IMG/VR virus record: IMGVR_UViG_3300001339_000001
Coordinates: 1-28,213 of that record
Reading direction: 5' to 3' (one strand)
From: a virus
Length of the DNA stretch: 28,213 nucleotides
The notes beneath the pieces are model-generated. The model was not told the origin of the DNA. It was given only the letters and a program-made list of their open reading frames with translations, and did no database searches. Every line of letters begins with the position of its first letter. Positions within the stretch are counted from its first letter, which is position 1. The position numbers were made by a program, and so were the translations under genes. This document shows positions 1 to 8,278 of the stretch, piece after piece.

Positions 1-357
1 CCGAAATTTTTAGACCCGTTGCTTCGTCCCTACTTTCCGAAATACACAGAAAACCACATAAACCACTTTTACGCTTTTGCTTACTATTTACGCATCCTCT
101 ACAAAGAACCGCTTTGGATAATGTATCAAAGATACAATGGTGGGAATTTAGTTTTAAAAGAGTGTCATAAAGCTAAGAGTGTGTGGTGGGAAGATTGTAA
201 AACACAATGTAAGCGTAAGGATGTGTGCGTGTGGGTTAGTGGTTTGACTTGTAGGCAATACAAAAACGCTTGTGATATAAATTACAACTATTCTAAGAAA
301 GTATACCAGAACGGGCAATACTACCGTATTGGTAAAGATAAGGTAAGATTTTGGTGA
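1..357 (+). CDS. Lysozyme/lytic transglycosylase-like protein, 5'-partial
   Basis: The reading frame is open from base 1, so the gene begins outside the window and only the last 118 codons are visible. Near the middle is a YNGG motif (QRYNGGN), and near the end is N-Y-S-K-K-V-Y. In SLT-type transglycosylases and phage lysozymes, a Y-N-G/A-G motif followed by an N-Y-x-x-K-V segment forms part of the sugar-binding fold. That is the only basis for the call. Between the two motifs lie six cysteines in about 37 residues, which suggests disulfides and work outside the cytoplasm. It precedes the portal gene by 21 bases in the late block, so it could be a virion-associated cell-wall enzyme or the endolysin. 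The catalytic glutamate would lie upstream of the window and cannot be checked. Confidence 0.5.
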   Translation, partial: PKFLDPLLRPYFPKYTENHINHFYAFAYYLRILYKEPLWIMYQRYNGGNLVLKECHKAKSVWWEDCKTQCKRKDVCVWVSGLTCRQYKNACDINYNYSKKVYQNGQYYRIGKDKVRFW

Positions 358-365
358 GGTTGGGT

Positions 366-378
366 TATATTTATTTCT
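366..378 (+). promoter_or_regulatory. Shine-Dalgarno-less leader of portal gene, shared with 13634-13646
   Basis: The 13 bases TATATTTATTTCT abut the portal ATG. The 333-aa gene at 13647 has the same stretch in the same place with one change (TATATTTATCTCT). Neither start has a convincing AGGAGG core, unlike most genes here. The shared stretch could be a -10-like element giving near-leaderless mRNA, or a translation signal; neither is shown. Confidence 0.35.
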
Positions 379-2160
379 ATGATTGTTTTAAACGACTACA
401 CAAACACTCCGTTTACTGTTGAAGAAAGTGAATTAGAAAACTTTGTAGTTAGTATATACAATGAACTTAAAAACCTAAACGAACCAAGACATACAAAGGT
501 TAGGGATTATATCAGGGAACTTAATGGTAATTCGGTAATCCCAGAACCAGACCTTGATTGGCAAAGCAATATTAAGTCAAGTTTGTTTTTTCAAAAACTT
601 GCTTTTGCTTATTACTACTTTAGGTCTTTGGTGGATAGGGCAAGTAAAAACTTATTGACTTTTTACGCATCGGACCCGCATAGTAAGATGCCTTCTATTC
701 TCAAAAAGTGCTACGATCTTGCAATTTATAAGTCTGATTTCTTTCAAGAGGTAGGACTTACACTGTTTTACGGATTACTTTCTGGACACCTTGCTTTGCT
801 TATAGACACAGATCTTGAGATAGACCAGTTTGGTGAGGTTGAAAAGAAACTGGTAGTAAAAGCTTTACATCCGCTTGATTTTTATATTTCAAACGATGGT
901 TCTTTCTATGCATATGATGTATATGTTCCACTTGAAAAAGCTTATAGACTGCAAAAGTTTTGGATGATACAACCTGAAAAACTTGAACCTTACAACATTT
1001 CTACATCAAAAGAAATGGTAGAACATTTGGTAAAAAGTTCTCGCAGAAGGGCTTTCGTAAAACTTACTTACATATACGGGCGGTATGTTAATAATGATGT
1101 TGTATCTGTTCCGATTAAGATAACTCTTTTAAATGACACTAAGCTTGTGGATGTAGAACCTATTCAACACGCTGATAATCTTATGCCAATTGTTCATACA
1201 TACTTTTACGCACCTGATTTTCAAATAAGCTTTGCGGATTTGTTGTGGGATTATTACAAAGAAGATACAAGACTTTTGCGGTCTTTCATTGATAGAGTTT
1301 TACTAAGCACAGCTACAGCTTTTGAGATAAATACTACGGTTATTCAACTGGATGGTGAAGAAGAGCTTGAAATTGCACCTTATATGGTATTTAAAACAAA
1401 TTCTCCAGACCAAGCAGTTAGAACATTTCAACTTGCTTCAATAGATCCTAATGCACTACCTTTTAGGCAAATGATACTTATGGAGGCACAAAATATTACA
1501 GCAGTATCAGAAATACTTGAGGGCAAACCAACTTCAAAAGGAAGACCAACAGCCAAGGAGATTTTGATAAAGTCTCAACTTAATATGCAGTATGTGAATA
1601 CTCTTATCAACAGAGTTGAAGAAGAGTTCATAGCGAAAGCGGTTCGTAAGATGCTTGCGGTGTTTATTCAAATGTTTGTAGATGAAATACCAGCAATGCT
1701 AACTCCAGAGGAAATTCAGGAGTTTAACGCGTTTGTTAATAAAGCGATTATAGAAGACAAACCGAAATACTATTACCTTGTCAAAAACATTTACAAAGGT
1801 ATTACAATCAGAGTAGAAGGTTTAAGTGGTGTGATAAGACAAAAAGAGGAACTTGAAAGCTTGTTATCTATACTTGAATTGTTTAGTGAGCTTGGTGCTT
1901 TACCTTTCCTCAATGTGCCTATTATAGTTAAAAGAATAGCGGATATTATGCAATTACCTTCTGAGCTTGTGCGGATACCAACACCTGAAGAAATGCAAGC
2001 AATGGCTCAAGCACAGAAAATCAAAGAGGAAAATATCAAACAATTTATCAAACAAATTCTTTCTGATGAAGAAATGTTGCTTAAAATAGCACCCAAATCA
2101 AAAGACCTCTTGACTTATCTAAACCTTGCAATGGGAGGTGATACTAATGCAATGGAATGA
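379..2160 (+). CDS. Portal protein (head-tail connector)
   Basis: The 593-residue length fits podovirus portals, which form the 12-subunit ring at one capsid vertex through which DNA enters and leaves. The N-terminal half has the mixed helical layout of portals, with paired helices at about residues 60-140 and an LHPLDFY segment near 165. After a long helix (DTRLLRSFIDRVLLSTA, about 300) come the phrases AQNITAVSEILEG and GRPTAKEI near residues 380-395. These resemble the 'A-T-E-I' stem region typical of podovirus portals. The C-terminus is helical and charged. It starts without a clear ribosome site (see the shared leader). It overlaps the next gene by 14 bases. Its position at the front of the virion genes, far from the terminase at 6818, is unusual. 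The call rests on family resemblance, not a search. Confidence 0.8.
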   Translation: MIVLNDYTNTPFTVEESELENFVVSIYNELKNLNEPRHTKVRDYIRELNGNSVIPEPDLDWQSNIKSSLFFQKLAFAYYYFRSLVDRASKNLLTFYASDPHSKMPSILKKCYDLAIYKSDFFQEVGLTLFYGLLSGHLALLIDTDLEIDQFGEVEKKLVVKALHPLDFYISNDGSFYAYDVYVPLEKAYRLQKFWMIQPEKLEPYNISTSKEMVEHLVKSSRRRAFVKLTYIYGRYVNNDVVSVPIKITLLNDTKLVDVEPIQHADNLMPIVHTYFYAPDFQISFADLLWDYYKEDTRLLRSFIDRVLLSTATAFEINTTVIQLDGEEELEIAPYMVFKTNSPDQAVRTFQLASIDPNALPFRQMILMEAQNITAVSEILEGKPTSKGRPTAKEILIKSQLNMQYVNTLINRVEEEFIAKAVRKMLAVFIQMFVDEIPAMLTPEEIQEFNAFVNKAIIEDKPKYYYLVKNIYKGITIRVEGLSGVIRQKEELESLLSILELFSELGALPFLNVPIIVKRIADIMQLPSELVRIPTPEEMQAMAQAQKIKEENIKQFIKQILSDEEMLLKIAPKSKDLLTYLNLAMGGDTNAME

Positions 2161-2467
2161 TTACTTTTTGATATGGTTTAACGTAGCAAACTTTTTGTTG
2201 GTGGTTATTTTGTTAGTTGTGGTTGTAGTGCTTGTTAAAAAGTTGATTATACTTCAAAAAAGATTTGAAGTTTTGCAAACAAAACTTGAAGTTTTGCGAG
2301 AAACTCTTCAGGAAGTAGCAGAACGTATTTATAAGATTGATGATAAGATTGATATAATCAAAGAGATTGAACAACTCGTAGAACGCATTCAAGTTAAGCG
2401 TGAAGAAGACAAAGACAAAATTAAGCAGTTTTTGATTAGAAAGTTTAGTCATGATATGGCAGGATGA
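2147..2467 (+). CDS. Small membrane protein with coiled coil (holin/spanin-like candidate)
   Basis: A 106-residue protein. The ATG at 2147 is chosen over an upstream TTG because GGAGGTG lies at 2134-2140 with suitable spacing. Residues about 7-30 are a strong hydrophobic segment (FLLVVILLVVVVVLV). The rest is a charged heptad-patterned helix (VLQTKLEVLRETLQEV and onward), predicted to be coiled coil, with a Lys/Arg-rich end. One N-terminal membrane helix plus a cytoplasmic or periplasmic coiled coil is common among phage holins, spanins and small virion membrane proteins. It overlaps the portal gene 5' and the next gene 3'. A similar architecture recurs at 18618-18818. Function is inferred from shape only. 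Confidence 0.65.
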   Translation: MQWNDYFLIWFNVANFLLVVILLVVVVVLVKKLIILQKRFEVLQTKLEVLRETLQEVAERIYKIDDKIDIIKEIEQLVERIQVKREEDKDKIKQFLIRKFSHDMAG

Positions 2468-2879
2468 TGCTATAACTTTTCAAGAGGCAATGGAGAAGGA
2501 AACGAAATTCATAAAGTTTGTCTTTTTAGAAGGAGTGTATATAGGCAAAAAACTAGACAACGAACTGTTTTGCGACTTTCATCCAACGATTGAAACAGCT
2601 AAACTTCTGAAACAAGCAATAAAAATCTATAAACCAATTATTGTGCCAGACCCATATAAACCTACAAGAGAAGGTTTGTTGACAAATACAGGACAATACA
2701 TTTACTTCCGACAGTCTATTGTGTATTACGATGGTATCATTAGACCAGTCTTCTTTAGCAAGATGTATTCGTCTGATGTGTTTGATGTGCAACCTTTCTC
2801 ACTACTTGCAAGAGTTTGGAATAGAGAATTAGATTTAAAAACAGCGCAGAAGATTTATTTGGAGGCGATGGCACGATGA
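2451..2879 (+). CDS. Hypothetical protein, 142 aa
   Basis: I do not recognise a family. The protein is mixed alpha/beta and soluble, with a DFHPTIETAKLL segment near residue 43 and a Pro-rich stretch (IIVPDPYKPTREG) near 65-77 followed by aromatic beta-like segments. The ATG at 2451 has no strong ribosome site and overlaps the upstream gene by 17 bases, so translation is probably coupled. The gene ends in ATGA shared with the ATP-grasp gene at 2876. Its place in the portal-to-terminase cluster suggests a virion or assembly role. Confidence 0.7.
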   Translation: MIWQDDAITFQEAMEKETKFIKFVFLEGVYIGKKLDNELFCDFHPTIETAKLLKQAIKIYKPIIVPDPYKPTREGLLTNTGQYIYFRQSIVYYDGIIRPVFFSKMYSSDVFDVQPFSLLARVWNRELDLKTAQKIYLEAMAR

Positions 2880-4087
2880 GAGTGCTTGTCTTTGGAACAG
2901 GTATTGAGTTTAGCCATGTGCTTGGTTTAGCTACGGCAGGGCATGAAGTGTATTACTACACAGATTATATCTCTCCATACCCAAGCTTTGATGACTTCGC
3001 AACTGGTTACGGTTTTGAGAACATTCAAAAAGTGCATAATCCTTTTGCTTACATAGACAAAGTAGATAAAGTAATTACTTTTGATGTGTATGGTGGAGAT
3101 TTATTTACATTCCTTGCAAATAAAGGATACAAGACTTTCGGTGGTGGTATAGCTACGGAGCTTGAACTAAACAGAAAATTTCTCAAACTTATACTAAAAT
3201 CTGCAGACATTCCAACTCCACAATACAAAATTGTGAGAGGTTTTAAGAACGTCAAATCACCTTGTGTAGTAAAGCTTTCTATCTTTCGTGGTTCTGCAGA
3301 AACTTTCTTCATCAATAACGAAACAGAAAAACGCAACTACGAAGTCAAACTGCGCAGAGAATTTGGAGAATTTCTTGACAAAATAGAGTTTGTTGTGGAA
3401 GAACGGCTTGAACTTGATGATAGATATGTTGAGATTGGAGTAGATGCGGTGTATGACTATGAACAAGGTGGATTTCTCTTTCCAATGCTTTGTGGAATTG
3501 AGTATAAGAAAGGTGTGTATGTAGGTAAAGTTTGCAACAGCTTGTCAGAGGTGCCAAAACCTATGCAAGAGACACTGGTAAAACTTGACCCTATTTTGAA
3601 GAAACTTAAATACAAAGGTTTCCTAAGCACGGAGGAATTTATCAATACACGAGGCACAGACCACTATTTCCTTGATATTACTGTCAGATCTCCATATCCT
3701 CTTGGACTTGGTTATAGGTATGCAATGACAAATTTTGCGGATGTGGTATTGAACGGTGCAAGACCTGTTTTCAGGGATAAGTTTTATATAGCTGTGCCTT
3801 TGAGGATTGAAGATGCGAAAGATTTCTTTATTTATGTTGATACTCCAGACCCAGAAAAAGACGCAAGATATAATTTTGAAGCTTTGATGAAAATCAATGG
3901 AGAATACTATATTCCCAAAGGTGAAGCAATACAAGGTTGTGTATGCGAATGTTTTTCTACGCTTGATGAAACGAAAATTATGAGGACTATAGAACAGTTG
4001 CTTAAAAAAGTCTCTGCTATATCATTATCTGATGATTTGTCTAATTTACCCAATGCTTTACAGGAGGCGAAAAAGTTATGGAGATAA
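2876..4087 (+). CDS. ATP-grasp ligase, PurD-like fold
   Basis: A 403-residue protein with an apparent ATP-grasp layout. ATP-grasp enzymes join a carboxylate to an amine or thiol through an acyl-phosphate. The N-terminus (RVLVFGTGIEFSHVLGLA) looks like the pre-ATP-grasp Rossmann-like domain of glycinamide ribonucleotide synthetase. The central part has ELNRKFLKLILKSADIPTPQY (about 95-120) and PCVVKLS with a candidate ATP-contacting Lys. It also has FVVEERLEL...YVEIGVD, and near the end the pair STEEF and YFLDITVRSPYP, in the place of the usual E-x-N metal-binding strand and Arg. The D-x-T in that strand differs from the canonical E-x-N. No purine pathway genes are nearby. The gene sits among virion genes, so a substrate such as a virion protein, cell-wall peptide or small metabolite is possible. 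An AGGAGGCGAAAAAG ribosome site for the next gene lies inside its end. Confidence 0.7.
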   Translation: MRVLVFGTGIEFSHVLGLATAGHEVYYYTDYISPYPSFDDFATGYGFENIQKVHNPFAYIDKVDKVITFDVYGGDLFTFLANKGYKTFGGGIATELELNRKFLKLILKSADIPTPQYKIVRGFKNVKSPCVVKLSIFRGSAETFFINNETEKRNYEVKLRREFGEFLDKIEFVVEERLELDDRYVEIGVDAVYDYEQGGFLFPMLCGIEYKKGVYVGKVCNSLSEVPKPMQETLVKLDPILKKLKYKGFLSTEEFINTRGTDHYFLDITVRSPYPLGLGYRYAMTNFADVVLNGARPVFRDKFYIAVPLRIEDAKDFFIYVDTPDPEKDARYNFEALMKINGEYYIPKGEAIQGCVCECFSTLDETKIMRTIEQLLKKVSAISLSDDLSNLPNALQEAKKLWR

Positions 4088-4455
4088 TGAAATACACACG
4101 GCTTGAGGAGTTGCTGAAAGAGTATGAGAAAATACAATCTTTCAACCAGAGAAGTCTTGATATTATGTCTATTGAGGTTCAGTTTCAAGGCTACAGAAAA
4201 CTTCTTGAAGAAATTGAACGAGAGAAGCGTAATCTTGAAAAGCTTGAAAGACAAGCGGATGTGCTTGGTATTAAAAACCCAGTAAGAACAAAAAACGAAA
4301 TAGCGATGGTAAAGACGAAACTACTTGAACTTGAAAAGTCTATCTACGATGCTTTTAAGTCTTTTAGGACAAAAGAAGACGCTTCTCCAACTACTGCTAT
4401 ACAAATAAACATTATAACTTCTTCTCCAAATAACCCAATATCAGAGGAAGAGTAA
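4078..4455 (+). CDS. Coiled-coil protein, possible small terminase or assembly factor
   Basis: A 125-residue protein. The first 110 residues are almost entirely helical and charged with heptad spacing. The end is a short beta-like tail (TTAIQINIIT) and a flexible acidic terminus. The start at 4078 is supported by AGGAGG at 4062-4067; an in-frame ATG at 4087 is a weaker option. Phage small terminases are often 120-180 residue helical oligomers with a C-terminal beta strand, and this protein lies in the same block as the large terminase. However, no helix-turn-helix is obvious and the two genes are 2.4 kb apart, so the role is inference only. It overlaps its neighbours by 10 and 1 bases. Confidence 0.65.
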   Translation: MEIMKYTRLEELLKEYEKIQSFNQRSLDIMSIEVQFQGYRKLLEEIEREKRNLEKLERQADVLGIKNPVRTKNEIAMVKTKLLELEKSIYDAFKSFRTKEDASPTTAIQINIITSSPNNPISEEE

Positions 4456-5159
4456 TGAGTGAGGTAAAACCTACACTTGTTTCCTATAGTGCTGTAGAAG
4501 AAACAGTTCCTTTAAACTCTTGGTTAAGTAATTTTCCGTCAGGTAAATGGATAGATGCACAAAGTAGAAGCTGGTATTGGATTATGGTTAATGCTGTTAG
4601 TGTTCCCAGTGCTTATGAATATAGAGTGAAATTTGATGTTTTTGCAGAGAATATGACTTTGGTTTTTCCGTTTGTAGTTAAAACTTCAGACAAAAGCGTT
4701 AAAAAAGTTTTCATAGGTGATGTTGAGTATAAAGTAAGAAGTAAGGAAAATTACGGAGATAGGTTTATGGTGTCTGGTCAAGAGTTTAGCTTTAAAGTAG
4801 CAACAAGATACAAACTTACAAAACAAACTGTTCCAATTCTTATGCTTGGATACAAACAGGCGGTGTTTAAAAGTGTGGAATTTTTGACCAGCAAATACAT
4901 TAGGTTTGGATTTATTTCTTCTAAATTCAACACAATCAAAGCAATAGAAACAAATTGTGTAGCAACACGAAATATGCAAGCTTTGTATATTACTTCAAAC
5001 TTAGCAACTTGTAACTATGTTTCAACACATAATGCTTCAAGCACATTTAACAGCATTAATTCTTTTTCTGTTCCAGTTATAGCCAACTGTAGAGACACCT
5101 CTTGGGCAAGATTTGGAGGTATATGGCAATCATGCGAAACATGGATGCCATTGATTTAA
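4455..5159 (+). CDS. Beta-rich putative tail or virion surface protein, 234 aa
   Basis: No recognised family. The sequence is dominated by alternating hydrophobic/polar beta-strand patterns, with many Ser, Thr, Asn and aromatic residues, as in phage tail and fibre proteins. Residues 40-110 look like a beta-sandwich. Residues about 150-225 are Asn/Ser/Thr-rich with four cysteines, two near the C-terminus (CRDTSW and QSCETW). The start is a TAATG overlap with the upstream stop, so it is translationally coupled. It overlaps the next gene by about 30 bases in another frame. Position between portal and terminase supports a structural role. Confidence 0.65.
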   Translation: MSEVKPTLVSYSAVEETVPLNSWLSNFPSGKWIDAQSRSWYWIMVNAVSVPSAYEYRVKFDVFAENMTLVFPFVVKTSDKSVKKVFIGDVEYKVRSKENYGDRFMVSGQEFSFKVATRYKLTKQTVPILMLGYKQAVFKSVEFLTSKYIRFGFISSKFNTIKAIETNCVATRNMQALYITSNLATCNYVSTHNASSTFNSINSFSVPVIANCRDTSWARFGGIWQSCETWMPLI

Positions 5160-6277
5160 CTAAACTACCGATAGTGAATATTAAAGGTGATGCAGTGTAT
5201 TTGTCTGAAGAAGGATTTATTGTGTTTCCTCAGATTACGAGACAAAGGAGCCTTGAGATAACTACACTATCAAACAATTTTGTAGAAGGTTTTGTTTTGA
5301 ACGACAAAGTGTTTTTGGTTTTGAGTAGAAGCGATTTATATGATGTTTTTTACGAAAACACAATTAGAACTTTTACTAAGTTTGCAGGTGTGGTAGTATT
5401 TGGTGATGTTATCTTTTGTTTTGTAAATAACAACCGATGCTTAGTCATTAACACAGCAACAAACGAGACAAAAACTATAACAATTTTAGAACCTTCAAAC
5501 ATTGTTTATGTCTATCAGCTTTCGGCTTATCTGTTTGCAGTTATTACAACTCCTCCGACTACTTTGTATATCTATAGCATGGATGATGCAGGAAATATTG
5601 CAACAGCAAACGACGAAGATGTGATAATTCTTCCAGCTTATACTTACGGCGTGTTTGCAAATCCTAAAGTTAATCCAAGACTTGTTAAGAAAGACAATCT
5701 ACTTTATCTCATTGGTGATGATGCTACGGTTTTGCTTAGTCTTCAAATCTCAGATATGATTTACCTGAGAACTGAAGAGACAGCTTTGCAGAAAGTTAGC
5801 CTGTTTCCAGAATTTGAGGAACAAGGCGTGGAGTTTGTAAGAGAAACGCAGAACTTCTTTCTCTTCAGAAACGGTCTCTTTAATAACCTTGTGTGGATTA
5901 GCAAAGGGGACAAACGGATTTATTTCTCCACAAACTGCTTGTATTTGTCCCAGCAACATGTGATATATGACAAGAACCTTTACACCCTGCAAGATACAAT
6001 AGACCCAGAACAACCAAATATCCCACTTCAGAAAGAATTTACGGTGAAATTCAAAAAGAACGGACTAAACGGCATAAGCTTAGAAGTGCTTGAAACTACA
6101 GATTATGAGTTAGGACATATAGTAGTGCTTAGCAGGTTTCTTGACTTTCAAAACTTTTTCAACTACTTTGTTCATGCAACACGAACACATTACAGACTTG
6201 CTGTGCGTGGAGAAGAGTTTGTAGTTTCTTTATACACAGACCAAGCTTGTAGGATAAGGAGTTTTTATGCATGGTGA
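5132..6277 (+). CDS. Beta-rich putative tail protein (propeller/nozzle-like), about 381 aa
   Basis: The sequence reads as repeated short beta strands separated by turns (for example FAGVVVFGDVIFCFVNNNRC, then NIVYVYQLSAYLFAVITT, then NLLYLIGDDATVLLSL). This suits a beta-propeller such as those in podovirus tail nozzle proteins. I cannot assign a family. The start is uncertain: GGAGGT at 5115-5120 is only 2 bases from an ATG at 5123 and 11 bases from the ATG at 5132; both are in frame. The gene ends in GCATGGTGA, which overlaps the next small gene. With the adaptor at 10060 it could form the tail tube, but these genes are not adjacent. Confidence 0.65.
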   Translation: MRNMDAIDLTKLPIVNIKGDAVYLSEEGFIVFPQITRQRSLEITTLSNNFVEGFVLNDKVFLVLSRSDLYDVFYENTIRTFTKFAGVVVFGDVIFCFVNNNRCLVINTATNETKTITILEPSNIVYVYQLSAYLFAVITTPPTTLYIYSMDDAGNIATANDEDVIILPAYTYGVFANPKVNPRLVKKDNLLYLIGDDATVLLSLQISDMIYLRTEETALQKVSLFPEFEEQGVEFVRETQNFFLFRNGLFNNLVWISKGDKRIYFSTNCLYLSQQHVIYDKNLYTLQDTIDPEQPNIPLQKEFTVKFKKNGLNGISLEVLETTDYELGHIVVLSRFLDFQNFFNYFVHATRTHYRLAVRGEEFVVSLYTDQACRIRSFYAW

Positions 6278-6456
6278 GGATTATTAAAGCTGGGAGAAGT
6301 TTTAGAGTGGAGAAAGGAGTTGTGATATATGTAGGTAAAGATTTGTCTGTGAAAGCAGAGTTGGTAGAACAGCCGAAGATTGTATCCATTGATGCAGACC
6401 TATATTCATGTGCTATATTTATATCTGAGGAGGAGAAAGTATGGCGACGGAAATAA
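6271..6456 (+). CDS. Small hypothetical protein, 61 aa
   Basis: Unrecognised. It is short, with beta-like N-terminal strands (VRIIKAGRSFRVEKGVVIYVG) and a charged end. AAGGAG lies 9 bases upstream of the ATG, and the gene is wedged between two coding genes with overlaps of 7 and 16 bases. That packing and the ribosome site are the main reasons to accept it. It may be a minor virion component. Moderate confidence that it is expressed. Confidence 0.5.
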   Translation: MVRIIKAGRSFRVEKGVVIYVGKDLSVKAELVEQPKIVSIDADLYSCAIFISEEEKVWRRK

Positions 6457-6818
6457 CTGTTGCATATGCAATAACTGTTGCGACGAATATAATCCAAAAT
6501 AGTTATGTTGGTTTGATTAGACAAGATGGTTCAGAGTGTCCTATTGGTAGAACGGCATTTGGTGTTGCTGTTATAGATGCAACTTCTGACCCAAATTATA
6601 TTGTGATTTCAAATTTAGATAATATTGTTTTTCCTATAGCATCAACTGATGTAGCACCGACAAGTAATCCAATTGTGCAAGTGGGTTTATACGATGCAAA
6701 TACGGGTGGGAACCTTTTAGCAAAAACTGATGTGGTAGCAAAACCGTATTTGGCTGGAGACCAGTTTAGAATTCCTTCAGGTTGGTTGCTGTTTAAGATA
6801 CAAAAAGTTGTACCTTGA
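6441..6818 (+). CDS. Putative virion decoration/fibre-type protein, 125 aa
   Basis: A GAGGAGGAGAAAGT leader gives a strong ribosome site for the ATG at 6441. The protein is an all-beta candidate. Its second half (VQVGLYDANTGGNLLAKTD, then AGDQFRIPSGWLLFKI) resembles a short domain common in phage tail-fibre and head-fibre proteins, in which a Y-D-A-x-x-G-G-x-L-L strand pair is followed by a G-D-x-F-x-I-P-x-G turn. The C-terminal strand ends at the stop codon, which shares TGATG with the terminase start. Whether it decorates head or tail cannot be told from the sequence. Confidence 0.6.
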   Translation: MATEITVAYAITVATNIIQNSYVGLIRQDGSECPIGRTAFGVAVIDATSDPNYIVISNLDNIVFPIASTDVAPTSNPIVQVGLYDANTGGNLLAKTDVVAKPYLAGDQFRIPSGWLLFKIQKVVP

Positions 6819-8278
6819 TGAAAGATATAATTCTTACACCTAAACAAGAAGAAATAATCAAAGCGTTTTTTGAAGGCGATAAGCTTTGGGTTATGTCTGT
6901 TGGTGGTAAAGGTTCAGCAAAGACTACAGCTACTTTGTTTATCCTGTTGCGTTTAATGTTTGACCAGCAGTATGCACGAAGCAAAATTCTTGTAGCACGG
7001 GAAAGTCTTAGAGACCTCAAAAACACTTTGATTGACGAATTCATCAGACTTTGCACTGAAAAAGGTATCAAACTTGGTATAGACTACGACGAAAACAAAC
7101 AACTTCAGAGAATTTACTCGTATGTAAATCAGTCTGAGATATTCTACCTAAGCTTGTCTGACAAGAATGAACAATACAAGACTGTTCGTTCATACGAGTT
7201 TAATGTGATAATCATTGATGAGTTGGATAGGCTTAGCCAGAAAGCATTTATAGAGGCGTCCGAAAGGCTTAGGTATCCACATCGGTTTATTCGTGGGCTT
7301 GTAAATCTAAACCCTGTCCCAGAAACGCATTGGATTTACAAAGAATTTGTAGAAGAAAGCGGAACTTTTGCACCGTTTGTGCGTATTATTAAATCAAGTG
7401 TATATGACAATTTTATCTACGTGAAAGTGTCAAAAGACTTTTTGTCTAAAGCGGATACATACATCTACGACAATAAAGTTTATTATGTCATCAATAATAG
7501 ACGGTATGAGATAGTTTCGGAGAAAGATGGCGAAGTAATAGCTAAACGGTTCAACCCTCCACACAGCTACCTTGCACAGATGGAACATAGACCTTACTAC
7601 TATAGGCGAGTAATGTTGCTTGGAGAATGGGGCAATGCATACTTTGAAGGAAATGGTATCTATACTGAATACTTTTCTGAAGAAAACATCTACTCTGATT
7701 GGAACCCTAACTCAACCATGCCTTTTTACTACAATTTCTATGCAGGAATTGACTTTGGTTTTAGGCATCCTGCGTATGTTTTACTTGTTGAAGATGAACT
7801 TGGTAGATTGATTGTGATGGATGAATTGCTTGGCGAAAATGAGCCTTTGATTGTGTTTATAGAGAACGTGGCAAAGAGATTAAGAAGCAACTTTGGTATT
7901 ACGATTCATGATGTAGAGTGGTGGGGTGATGTTGCTGGAAACCAACGAGAACAGTGGGATGGGATAACTTTGCTTAAGAAAATCCAAGATGAGTTTAGAA
8001 TAAGTATCAAAACTATGCGAATTCCACAACTTCAAAGCATTGAAGCAATACGAGATATGCTTATCACAGACATTCAAGGCAAAAAGTGGTTGCGTGTATA
8101 TCAGAACTGCCACATAACTATGAACGGTTTGCTTGGTGAGTTTCAGGTGGATGAAAAAGGTAAGTTGGTAAAAGACGGCTACTACGAACATATTCATGAT
8201 GCTTTGCGATATGTTTGTTATCCACTTTACAGAAAGACAAAAACCTCAAAACTTGTAATAAAAACACCAAAATATTGA
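6818..8278 (+). CDS. terL: Terminase large subunit (packaging ATPase/nuclease)
   Basis: A 486-residue motor that pumps DNA into the capsid and cuts it. The ATPase domain shows Walker A GGKGSAKT at residues 29-36 and Walker B VIIIDELD, with D134 and the catalytic E135. The RNase H-like nuclease domain has AGIDFGFRHP with D312, WWGD with D371, and HIHDALRY with D461, the expected three acidic metal ligands. The length matches the family. The ATG at 6818 is preferred to a TTG one codon earlier because it overlaps the upstream stop (TGATG). Its own stop lies inside the -35 box of the promoter ahead of the scaffold-capsid pair. The terminase sits in the middle of the virion block, not at its front. 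Confidence 0.93.
   Translation: MKDIILTPKQEEIIKAFFEGDKLWVMSVGGKGSAKTTATLFILLRLMFDQQYARSKILVARESLRDLKNTLIDEFIRLCTEKGIKLGIDYDENKQLQRIYSYVNQSEIFYLSLSDKNEQYKTVRSYEFNVIIIDELDRLSQKAFIEASERLRYPHRFIRGLVNLNPVPETHWIYKEFVEESGTFAPFVRIIKSSVYDNFIYVKVSKDFLSKADTYIYDNKVYYVINNRRYEIVSEKDGEVIAKRFNPPHSYLAQMEHRPYYYRRVMLLGEWGNAYFEGNGIYTEYFSEENIYSDWNPNSTMPFYYNFYAGIDFGFRHPAYVLLVEDELGRLIVMDELLGENEPLIVFIENVAKRLRSNFGITIHDVEWWGDVAGNQREQWDGITLLKKIQDEFRISIKTMRIPQLQSIEAIRDMLITDIQGKKWLRVYQNCHITMNGLLGEFQVDEKGKLVKDGYYEHIHDALRYVCYPLYRKTKTSKLVIKTPKY

Noticed and set aside
3623-4254. Long minus-strand open frames opposite the ATP-grasp and coiled-coil genes.
   Set aside because: They are shadows of strong plus-strand genes, with Cys/Phe/Ser-rich products unlike any real protein here.
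5102-5159. Possible programmed frameshift joining the 234-aa and 381-aa tail candidates, as in tail assembly chaperones.
   Set aside because: No slippery heptamer in the overlap, and the second frame has its own ribosome-site-like GGAGGT and ATG codons.
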